Assembly: GCA_025267735.1 (NCBI GenBank)
Contig: CM046293.1
Coordinates: 12,362,560-12,426,559, forward strand
Source of the DNA: Mactra quadrangularis
Lineage: Eukaryota; Mollusca; Bivalvia; Venerida; Mactridae
DNA length: 64,000 bases
Direction: 5' to 3'
Of the stretch, positions 55,025 to 64,000 are shown in pieces; position 1 is the first letter of the stretch, and the number at the start of each line of letters is the position of its first letter. Position numbers and translations under genes: made by a program. The notes below the pieces were generated by a model, which was not told the DNA's origin, ran no database searches, and worked only from the letters and a program-made list of their open reading frames with translations.

Positions 55025-56111
55025 TAAAGCCCGTGTCACATATTCGCCAGTTGGTACTGCGAGTTTCCGCGACGATGGGCGAGTTTAATCTCGTGGCCAA
55101 AATGAAAAAGTTGTCACGACATTTGGTTATAAAGAGTCTTGCACGACATCTGCTCGAGTGTTGCACGACACTCACACGAGACGTCCACGATCATCGACGG
55201 TCAGCGACGATTTATAGCGATCGACATACGAGCGACATGTACGTGATATTCTCTCGACATCTTTCGACATTCATACGAGCTACTACGAGTTTCGACGATT
55301 TATCCCGATTTAAACACGACATGTTAACGAGTTCATTACGATCTGTGGAGAGAGTAGTGCGACACACATTTTTGATGACATGACATCTTGCGTAGGCTGT
55401 ATAAATAGCAAACAAAGCGCATGAGCACCAAAAGGTGAAAGACATGCAGGATGATCAGACTGGTGGCATTGATGGCGCATGTTGATAAAGAAGATGCCGA
55501 TGATGAACTTGAAATATCAAGATTGATTTAAATTCGTTTAACAAGAGATAGTATTAGCAGAGCGCGCCGACAGTGTTGGGTTAGACCATGGATTACGAGA
55601 AGGGTTGACTTTGGACATTATGAGTGTCTGATGCGTGAGCTTGAAATGGAATACAAAAAATCGTTTACCAACTTTCTGCGTTTACATCCAGAGATGTTCA
55701 TCGAAATGAATCTTGACAGATTTCTTCCGAAGTATATTTAACTCGCGATAATGTCGTGTGATTGTCGCAAGGAGGTCGCGCAAACTCGTGAAGATGTTGC
55801 AAAAACTCGCAAAGACTCGCTCACATCTCGCGGTGGTAGATTTCACGGCGACATGTGACGACATTACTACGACACGAGTACGAGTTTTCACGACATGCAT
55901 CCGACATCCTCTCGACATCTACTGGAGATAAAAAGTTCGGCGATCCACCGCGAGAATTTTAAACGGTTTAAAATTGTCACCGCGACAAGCCAAGACGCTG
56001 CGACATGTGGAGAGATGCATCGACATCAGTACGAGATCTACACGATACCAGCCGAGTTGCTGCGAGTTGCAACTCGCGGTCAAATTTTTTGCCTGTGTGA
56101 CACGGGCTTTA
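55025..56111 (+). mobile_element. PIF/Harbinger-derived element with ACGAC/CGAGT word arrays
   Basis: Inverted ends TAAAGCCCGTGTCACA and TGTGACACGGGCTTTA. Left (about 55050-55380) and right (about 55740-56095) arms are dense in CGACAT, CACGAC, ACGAGT and CGCGAC words. The unique middle encodes part of a Harbinger transposase. Tips of GCCCGTGTCACA type are common in this superfamily. An identical 3-bp target duplication could not be confirmed (TAA left, TTA right). Confidence 0.75.
55532..55740 (+). pseudogene. PIF/Harbinger transposase, N-terminal remnant
   Basis: The frame reads R-R-Q-C-W-V-R-P-W-I-T-R-R, then F-G-H-Y-E-C-L-M-R-E-L-E-M-E, then S-F-T-N-F-L-R-L-H-P-E-M-F-I-E-M and a stop. W-V-R-P-W, the G-x-Y-x-x-L-x-x-E-L segment and N-F-L-R-x-x-P-E-x-F are the conserved opening of HARBI1-like transposases. 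The catalytic DDE domain is absent, so the element cannot move itself. A stop lies just upstream of 55532. Confidence 0.75.
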
Positions 56112-56646
56112 CATAAAATCGTTAGTAGTCGTACACAATCATTTGTCGAAGTCGTACAGTATGTCGGCGAATGCACACGACATAAACGTCAAGTTTACAC
56201 ATAGTAGCATTCAACATTCTGATAAATTATTGATATAATACAATAAATAATTTATTTTATACCAAAAAGTCTTCATACAATAACATGAATGTGATTTGTT
56301 TTCTCGAAATCGAGTTTACAAGACTAGCTATGGATGTCAACAAAGCAAAATAGTTCGTGATTAGGAAGTGATTGTTAACGTTTTTACTATAAAAGAACGA
56401 TATGGAATCAGCAAAGCTGGTGCAAATAGTTTATCACGAGCTAAGGTTTATTTTGAAAATCTGTCTATGTACCAGAAGATTTGTTGTTCCATAAAAACTT
56501 ATAAATTGTACTTCTGTATAAATTCACTACCAATCGCAATCACTGATGTCGTACAGTCGTTTATACACCGTGACATTAGTTACCTGTACACAGAGACTGT
56601 TGTGAGATTGGTTCATGCACCGTATGAATTACATTTAAACCCTAAT

Positions 56647-57011
56647 TTAGGGACTTTAGTCAGTTATCTTTCCCTGATAAAACCTGGAGCAATCCAAATG
56701 GTAAGTAAGTCCTTACAGTTAGAATCCTCGGATTTTATCATTGAATTTCTATGTAAGGATAACAAAATATTTCATCTAATATCTTTCATGTTAATGAATA
56801 TATTAACAGAAGTGGTTTAATTTAGATAGCCCTTACCTTAAAAGTACCTGGCTTGAATTTCAAACAAATTATATGATTCACAAAAAAGTTATTAAAGATT
56901 AATTTTGGCAAATTGACATTGAAAGGCAAGGGTAAAATTCGAGTAATCCAACTAATTGGACCTACCTTTTTGAAAAGTATACAAAGCGAAATAACTGACT
57001 AAAGTCCCTTA
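56647..57011 (+). mobile_element. MITE, TTAGGGACTTTAGTCAG family, copy 2
   Basis: Both ends intact: TTAGGGACTTTAGTCAGTTA left and ATAACTGACTAAAGTCCCTT right. It overlaps the 3' part of a 150-codon ORF (56368-56820), which is therefore not taken as a gene. Confidence 0.75.
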
Positions 57012-58581
57012 TTCTATGGTTTTAAAACCAGTAGTTACATTTTTCACACTTGTGAGTCGATATCTGTATCGTTAAAATGGTAAAATGGACGTTCAATTTA
57101 GAATCTAGTTTTTTGCATTTAATTTATCAAATGTCGATACGCTTTTATGTTGAACAAACAGATAGTATAGTGGTTATACTGAATTTCATGTTTTAGTATG
57201 CATTCAATATCAGAATATGTTTAGGAGTTACCCTGTAGAAAAGATAGTTTAGATTACCTGCCCCTTAACACTATCCTTATCGGGTCAGGCAAGCCGTAAT
57301 AATGGTTTCCCCTTAGCTATTACTCAGGTAACACAATTTTCGTTTACGTTTTCTTAATCTTGCATGATCATTCGCTGACGATAGTATTTTTAGTAGGAGT
57401 TTGGTACTACATATAGGTTATTCAATTTCGATTTTTCTGATTGAACGCATATTAAGCAAACGATTAACAAAAACATGTCTCGAAGTGAACACAATTCGAT
57501 CGTGGATTAGTCTCGTTAGAATATCGGATACTTCATTTAGCAAAAATGTAACTGAACATCTAAAAAAGGTATCCACTGTAATTCGTGTACAATGATCCTT
57601 TGATTTAAGCTTATGTAGTGAGAAATGTTCGATTGAAAACATAATTATCCAATACTTTATTCATTATATTGGGTGCGGCCATTATCACGCTTTGCCTGAC
57701 GTACTTTTACCTGCCAAAGTACACCTGGGAGCCAGACAATAGAAAAGGTCGCTAACACGACACTATTACCAATAGTCGGTCTTCAAAGATTTAAAAAAAG
57801 ACAGACAAGAAGCGATATAATTGCACCTAATGCGTAGTTGATACAATAAGCCTCTAAACGACCCCTCTACCATCGAGAGTCTATGGCGTTACTGCTGTGA
57901 TATTAGATGCCTCGTCTTTCAATGAATTTGTTACTCGAAAAAAGCAAACATTTATTTTGTTGTATTAAGTTATTTGACAAGTCTAATTAATCAGTACAAT
58001 ACTTTACTTCCAAAATTAGTTTGTCTACACTGTTGCTATGAGCAACAACCTTCGTTTGCTTTGACGTATGACATCTATAAAGGTCTTGCGTATATCAATT
58101 CTACTTGTCGCTGTATAAAAGTGGCTAATACGTGTAATTTATTTAGATGATTGAGTAATCAGAAGCCATTGTATTGATGGTATTTTACGTCATCTAATTG
58201 AATATCAATGTCTAAGTATAGACTTGGATTATTTACTGATTGCTATCTTTGATACTTTGTATATATTGTAAGACACAATATTAAATTGTCTATCACAAGA
58301 CTTCATATTCAACATACTGTGATTAAACCATTGTTTTAAGTATTGATAACCAACGTATTCTTTCAGTTTCGATCTACTTCACTTTGAAATACAAAGTATA
58401 ACATAGCATGTTACATGTTAAGCGACAATTGCATTATAAAAACGTTTGAATTTTTCATGGAGGTGTTCGAAATAGATTTAAATGTCTATCATCTTTGCAT
58501 ACAATTGACAGATAATGGGCTAATACTATTGATAATTGGACTTTTATCATCAATTTGTATTTTAGTTGTAGGTGTTGTACC
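57012..58581. other. No gene seen
   Basis: Unassigned sequence between two MITEs. Short ORFs on both strands at 57401-57642 overlap each other and are not supported. Confidence 0.4.
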
Positions 58582-58757
58582 TATGGTGGCATATTTCTGC
58601 CATCAGATAACCACATAACTAACTAGTTAATGAAGAGGTTAACTAGTTATGGTAACTAGAAAACATTTAACTTAATTAAAATATTAGGTAACCGTAACTA
58701 GTTAAACTCTAACTAGTTTGTTATGTGGTTATCTGATGGCAGAAACATGCCACCATA
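58582..58757 (+). mobile_element. Foldback element, TATGGTGGC tips, TAACTAGTTA word array
   Basis: Inverted ends of about 38 bp (TATGGTGGCATATTTCTGCC...CAGATAACCACATAAC). The flanks TGTACC (58576-58581) and TGTATC (58758-58763) match at 5 of 6 bases. The 100-bp centre is a cluster of AACTAGTTA and GGTTAACTAG words. No coding sequence. Confidence 0.8.
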
Positions 58758-59127
58758 TGTATCTTTGTCATACAAATCGTGATAAAATATATGCTCTATT
58801 CTCTTCTGTTTTGTTTTATTAATAAAACGACCAATAAGGATGAACTCCTTCACAAAGCCAAGTTAAATACACAGGAACAGTCTTGTTAAGTACTGAAATG
58901 TAAAACAAATATACACAAATATAACACATAATATCTTCTAAGCTTTTGATGCTGTCAAACTCGGCGTCAGATTTTACCATAAATGATGTTTACACAAATG
59001 GGAAAACAACGGCGACCACCTTTGAAATACACAACTTTTAACTAATCAAAGGTTGTGGCCGAACTTGATTTTTTTGTTTGTGCACTGGTGTTTGTGGGTC
59101 GAAATAAAATTATCGTCATAAAAGATG

Positions 59128-59221
59128 TGCCCCGGGTGAGGATCGAACTCACGACCTTCAGATTTCTCTATTTTATATATTGACTATGAGACTGACGCGC
59201 TGCCCACTGCGCTACCGAGGC
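59128..59221 (-). tRNA. Elongator tRNA-Met(CAT) with a 21-nt intron
   Basis: The mature tRNA (73 nt) has acceptor GCCTCGG/CCGGGGC with one T-G pair, D-arm TAGCGCAGTGGGCAGCGC, anticodon loop CTCATAA with CAT, variable AGGTC, T-arm GTGAG-TTCGATC-CTCAC and discriminator A. It closely follows animal elongator tRNA-Met (GTCAGTCTCATA and ATCTGAAGG are typical). Between CTCATA and ATCTGA lie 21 nt (59164-59184, GTCAATATAT...GAGAA), placed after position 37 as in canonical nuclear tRNA introns. All stems are intact, so it should be functional once spliced. The tract downstream (plus side left of 59128) lacks an obvious long T-run terminator immediately adjacent. Confidence 0.9.
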
Positions 59222-59230
59222 ACTTGACAT

Positions 59231-59966
59231 GATATACCGGTATATTGCAATACGCAGCTGCGGCAATACGTACCGCGGTACGATTTTAACGTACCGGTAT
59301 TTTGGGACATTTTTTATTTTATTGGAATTTTTTTCCTTTCGCTAAATAAAATTAGCGAAACCTCAGTTTTTACATTTTCCATTCCATCTTACCATAACTT
59401 TCAAGAATCAAACCGATTGGGGCGCGTCACGGTCCTTAATGACCGTTTATACTTATAGAGGCCAGAATCTATCAGAAGCTACATGTAAGATTTGCAATGT
59501 TTCTTTAAATACAGCAGAGGCACAACGAATCTAAGAGCCTATAATATATTGTGCAAACTCCCCGCAGTGGTTATCTCCCTTTTATCAAATCAATAACCAC
59601 TGCCACCACAAGTTTTTAATTCGTCTCTCTCTCAGAGAGCCGAATATTAAATTTTGTTTTCATCATTTCTGTCACATTTCAATATTTTCTACAAATTGAG
59701 TCTCCTTGTAGTAAATCATGATGTTCAAAGTACATCTAGATAAAAAATAATTTTAATTGATAATTTGTAAACATAACAACACTTGACATAAGCACTGTGA
59801 GACGTTTGGGCATTCTAAATAGATGGTATTACTAGCGTCACGTGATTTACGTGTTGGCATGACGTAACCACTGCGAGGAATTTGTATAATGTGGTACGTA
59901 TCGCGATACGATGCCAGCGTTTTGCAGCATATTGCGATACGCTTCTGGCGTACCGTGACAGTCCTA
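59231..59966 (+). mobile_element. hAT-like non-autonomous element beside tRNA-Met
   Basis: CTTGACAT flanks it on both sides (59223-59230, 59967-59974; the match is 9 bp with a preceding A). The right end read inward is TAGGACTGTCACGGTACG, hAT-like; the left end is only loosely inverted, with GGTACG and GCAATACG words. Inside, 59549-59885 is homologous to 27179-27500. No transposase. Confidence 0.5.
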
Positions 59967-59974
59967 CTTGACAT

Positions 59975-61098
59975 CAATGATATAACTGCGGGTTATAACA
60001 ATAGCATAGTTTATTTTCAGTGACAGATTTGCTTTCATTATAATTCGATGCCAAAAATGAAAGTTTAATCGTTTAATTAGCCTTTTCTGGCGACACTATT
60101 AACACTAAAAATCCGACCCTTTTAAAATAATGGAACTAATTTTCTTGTACAATGCTTTTGCCATTATGGATTAAACTATAGTACTTAAGATTTTTTATAT
60201 CCTCATACATTTTAGAAGAAAATCTTGAATGAGAGATTTTAAAAAATGACAATTCTACAAGGCATGTATGGTTTTGCTCGTCTAAAAAAATTACTTTTGT
60301 TTTTTATTTGAACTTTAAGTTGGTCGAAATTAGGACGAAAGATTCCACCTAAAGCATAATATGACTTAAATGCAATCGCTTTACGCACAAAAATTTATAT
60401 TCTTTTCCATGATTTCCTAGCGTCAGTGCCATGTCAAATATAACGTAATGTTGCAGTTTCTAAAGGTTATGTTTACTAATAAGGTGAAATTAGTCTAATA
60501 CAAAAACAAATTGACAGCAGAGCCTCTGAGAGTCCATTAATGTCAATATCTCAGTTTTTGCTGCATTATACACAAACGTATTTTTGCATTCTTTTTTATT
60601 ATATCATGACTTTTGAGGATCGTTAAGGCGATGATTGCTTCCTTAATTGAATAAGTACGAGACATCGTGACACATGTTAAGGACTTAACTAGCTAATTAC
60701 GTCAATAAAACTGTTAACAATGACAGTGCGTTCAGCTCATTTTTCCAACTACATCAGTTTACCGCAAGCTATTGTGCTCGTCAGTGCAATAGAACCAGGG
60801 TATATAAATTGTTAAAAAAATTCTACAAGTCGCTTATTTTTTCTTTTTGCTGTTCTGTTCTATGTCGATATTGCCTATAGATGTCATATGTAATACTTGT
60901 GTACTGCTAGGCTCGATACTACTATACCTTCCATTTAAGTCCGACGTTTAGCGGCAATACAAACAGTTTGGGTAAATGCAGTCGCCAAACAGTAGAATAC
61001 GTATGCACATGAATAGAACAAAGAATATAAGTCCAGGCATAAATTGATTGTTGGACTTAACAATATAGATGCAGAAATATTACTCTTCACTGGATTCA
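59975..61098. other. No gene seen
   Basis: AT-rich sequence between the hAT-like element and the TACGTGGCCACGTA foldback element. No repeat partner noticed in the window. Confidence 0.4.
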
Positions 61099-61104
61099 GA
61101 ATCC

Positions 61105-61386
61105 TACGGTGGCATAGAGGTGACATGGAAATATATTTAAACTTTACGTGGCCTCGTAATAGCTTTACGTGGCCACGCAGTAGCTATTACGTGCGCACGT
61201 AATAGCGTTTACATGGCCACGTAATAGCTTTACGTGGCCACGTAATAGCTTTACGTGCGCACGTAATAATTGACCAATGAGAGTTGTCGAAATTGGCGGC
61301 CATTTTTCGACAACCTTCATGCTTCAAGCTTCTACGTGGCCACGTAAAAATAAAATATATTTCCATGTCACCTCAATGCCGCCGTA
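61105..61386 (+). mobile_element. Foldback element, TACGGTGGC tips, TACGTGGCCACGTA word array
   Basis: Starts TACGGTGGCATAGAGGTGAC and ends with its near-perfect reverse complement, with 6-bp target duplication GAATCC (61099-61104, 61387-61392). The left two thirds hold repeated palindromes TACGTGGCCACGTA and TTACGTGCGCACGTAA; another lies near the right end. A unique stretch with GGCGGCCATTTTTCGACAA lies between them. Confidence 0.85.
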
Positions 61387-61860
61387 GAATCCACTAGATC
61401 TGAGACATATGTTATAACACTTGAGACTCGACTCCATACTCAACTTGAGTTATATTCTAATGACTTAAAGGGATACGCAGGCAAACGGCAGTATGAAAAG
61501 CTCAAAAGTTTTTGTTTTTACTCTATCCCCGTTAATTATGAAGTTGACTCACTTTTTAATGATGTGCGTCTGTGTAAAACCGACAAAAGGCTGTCGATCA
61601 CGTAAAAGAGGGACTAAATTGAAACTGAAACTACACGTCGAAAACTATTTTTAGCTAACCTGCCCCACGTGGGTCTAGTTAGGAAACCCCCCTATTTTTT
61701 AGATAAATTAATTGTGTTTTTCTACAAATAATGTATGAGAGTATTTGTAGCAATCACAAGATTATTATAAGATCGCAAAATTAAGTAAAGAAAGAGATAA
61801 ATATTTGCCAACTTATTCCTTTAATGACGTAAAGCTATGAAATACTTCAAAATGAAACCT

Positions 61861-62035
61861 GATATGCGGATCTAGCGGGGGGTGTCAGAGGGGTCCGAAC
61901 CCCCCCCCCCCCTAGAATTTCCAAAATGTACCTGTCCATATGTGTATTTCTTGACTGTAAGACATTTTAAAGTAGCATGAAGCAATTTTTCTCGGTGCTT
62001 AACATAGATTTAATGGATATGTAATTTGTATTATT
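61861..62035 (+). repeat. Dispersed repeat with poly-C tract, copy 1
   Basis: GGATCTAGCGGGGGG, a C-run of about 14, CTAGAATTTCCAAAATGTAC, and AGTAGCATGAAGCAATTTTT match 63848-64000 in order. Element type unknown. Confidence 0.7.
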
Positions 62036-62072
62036 ACAATGTTGCATTTAGTTTTTTTACACTAGAAATACT

Positions 62073-62241
62073 TAGCTTGAATTTCAAACAAATTAAATGA
62101 TTTACAAAAAAGTTAGTCTTGAAAGATTAACTTTGGCAAATTGACAATGAAAAGTAAGGGTAAAATCCGAGTAATCCAACTGATTGGACCTACGTATTTG
62201 AAGAGTATACAAGGGGAAATAACTGACTAAGGTCCCTTGGA
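62073..62241 (+). mobile_element. MITE, TTAGGGACTTTAGTCAG family, right half
   Basis: Matches the right half of the family (AACTTTGGCAAATTGACAAT, GTAATCCAACTGATTGGACC, AACTGACTAAGGTCCCTT). The left half is missing. Confidence 0.65.
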
Positions 62242-63847
62242 ACCAGTAGTCTCTCGGATTTGTTCGGGCAGGCCTGGGATGAAAATTTTTCTACGGAAGC
62301 GTAGTAGCGTAGTACGGAAGCGATTTGTCAAGTGAATAGATGAAGTTCCGCAAGAGTATTTTTTCTTTTGCCGACCGTTGTTTAGTGTCATGCAAATATG
62401 AATTACTGCAATAAATCTCACTAAGTAAAACCAAACATCAACAAAATGTTTATTGCATATCCTGCAAGAGTACGTAAACGATCGAGCTTTAGTTTGCTTG
62501 TATATTGGTAAAACAGAACGTAAACAGAATATGCATCTATTTTCAAAAACTGTACATATTCTTGTTTTTATGTCATTGTTAAATATTTGTATGATTTGTA
62601 AAAATTGTAGAAAGCATCACAAATAAATTTATCTACATATTCAACTGTTTCACATTAACAAAAAGAAGATTAAATAATACAATAACCGCAATACTATCAA
62701 TCCGATCTCAACATATACATTGTTATGCTGTCCTGTAATAGAAAGTACAGGTCGTCCACGTAAACATTGCGTATATAAACATAGCCAGTTTAATTATACA
62801 CCAATATTTAGGGATGAATTATTAACACATATGTTATAAACATATCATTATATAAAACTTACAATGAACATATTTAAAATAGATGTTAAATATCAAAGTG
62901 GTAAAATGAATTTATTTATTCATTGGTATGTTTAATTAAGTCATGAAAATGCCGTTCATGCTAAAGCTTATTCACCTATTTAGTTGGCAAGTCCATTGTT
63001 TAAAGTACAAAAACACGCATGGCCTAGAATACGACCTGTAAATTGTCGCCGATACGGGTGAACAATATAACACAATGACTAAATTGTACATTGTACGACC
63101 AGCTAACAATTGAAAGTGACAGATGTAAACTTGATTGTGATCATTTAACGTAAAGTCGTAGGAAATAAAGTAATATAAAATCTGTATATAATTAAATAAA
63201 TGAAAAAAAACAACAAAAAACATTATCATGGTCGGAAATAAGCAGATAAAGGTACGATTTTTTATATACTTTTTTTAGATATCCGCGATTGGGACATTTA
63301 TTTGGACACGCCCAAAGCGTCGTAAGTGTATTCATTGCTGACCGATTTAAACCAAAATATATATTATGGCAGTGGCTAGAGTTACGGTACCATAACTCAA
63401 GACCTAGGGTCTATAATTATGGAAGTTCCGTAACTGTAGACAACCCTTACTAGAGATGTAAGTCTAATAACATGAGTATGTTTCAACACAAAAAAAGAAC
63501 ATCAGAAAACTTGTTTATATTGTTTATTACTAAAAAAAACAAATATTTACCGCCGTGACTTATCCTGCTGTCATTACGCTCGCCATTTTGTGTATATTAA
63601 ACTAACCGGATGTTTAAATTACGCGATATAAGCGGAACAGAACAAAATATATATGTAAATGTTACATAGTACCAATGTTTGATAATTTATAAATACAATT
63701 ATATACAGGGGTGTGGAATTTCAAGATTTTTTCGCTTATCTGCACAGGAGCAAACTCTAAAGAATAAATTTGTCCGCAATCAAAATGCACTTGTCTAAAA
63801 GCTCAAAATCAGACAGAAATATTGAGAACTATGACATACAATACATA
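62242..63847. other. No gene seen
   Basis: AT-rich sequence. An imperfect palindrome near 63375-63440 (GTTACGGTACCATAACT and GGAAGTTCCGTAAC words) is the only structure noticed. Confidence 0.4.
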
Positions 63848-64000
63848 ATAATCATAGGCGGATCCAGCGGCGGGGGGGGGGGTTCAGGGAGATCCGGACC
63901 CTCCCCCCTAGAATTTGGAAAATGTACTTGTCCATTAGTGTATTTCTAACTGTAAGTCATTTTTAAGTAGCATGAAGCAATTTTTCTCGGTGATTAATAT
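63848..64000 (+). repeat. Dispersed repeat with poly-G tract, copy 2, cut by window end
   Basis: Second copy of the repeat at 61861-62035, in the same orientation, with a G-run in the GATCCAGCGG part. It continues beyond the window. Confidence 0.7.

Noticed and set aside
56368..56820. 150-codon plus ORF
   Set aside because: Its 3' half is the left part of a MITE (56647-57011) and no known domain is visible.
1..64000. CRISPR arrays, bacterial operons, rRNA genes
   Set aside because: No regularly spaced identical repeats with unique spacers, no ribosome-binding-site gene strings and no rRNA-like stretches were seen; the window is eukaryotic.

Overview
This is AT-rich animal nuclear DNA: split genes, no bacterial operon layout, and very dense transposable elements. 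The combination of an orexin/allatotropin-type receptor, a Pao/BEL retroelement, tRNA-derived SINEs and PIF/Harbinger and MULE-like miniature elements points to a lophotrochozoan, most likely a bivalve mollusc. That assignment is inference; no species is claimed.

The one gene that can be rebuilt end to end is on the minus strand. It is a five-exon class A GPCR of 385 residues (exons 38916-39287, 34681-35050, 24961-25123, 23444-23556, 21447-21586). All four junctions keep frame with GT/AG borders, and the product has the features of orexin/allatotropin receptors, including an E-R-W motif at the end of TM3. Its introns are filled with SINEs and miniature inverted-repeat elements. The 9.6-kb intron 2 may also hold a small same-strand gene (31075-32874, low confidence).

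Left part (1-17430): two diverged copies of a unit of about 6 kb in tandem (copy 1 from before the window edge to about 11580, copy 2 about 11580-17430). Copy 1 was entered by a foldback element with a TTA target duplication. A 4.4-kb Pao/BEL LTR element (5500-9875, minus strand) then inserted into the tip of that foldback element. Its LTRs are nearly identical and it keeps one intact Gag/protease ORF but no reverse transcriptase or integrase. Copy 2 carries two tRNA-derived SINEs and a possible two-exon membrane-protein gene.

Middle (17430-44500): LINE remnant, copies of several MITE families, a tRNA-Lys-derived SINE family, the receptor gene and a CAT microsatellite. Right part (44500-64000): palindromic word-array elements, a 1.4-1.5 kb direct duplication (46713-48203 and 49332-50722), a Tc1-like transposase tail, a PIF/Harbinger transposase remnant inside a 1.1-kb inverted-repeat element, an intact intron-containing elongator tRNA-Met gene (59128-59221), and further MITE copies.

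The most unusual signal is a set of foldback elements at 41592-42037, 58582-58757 and 61105-61386. Their outer tips are the same (TAYGGTGGC...) and each has a 6-bp target duplication (exact in two, 5/6 in one). Yet each is filled with its own, unrelated short palindromic word repeated many times. Other elements in the window (9876-10568, 37388-37606, 45003-45908, 50802-51600, 55025-56111) are built in a similar way with different tips.
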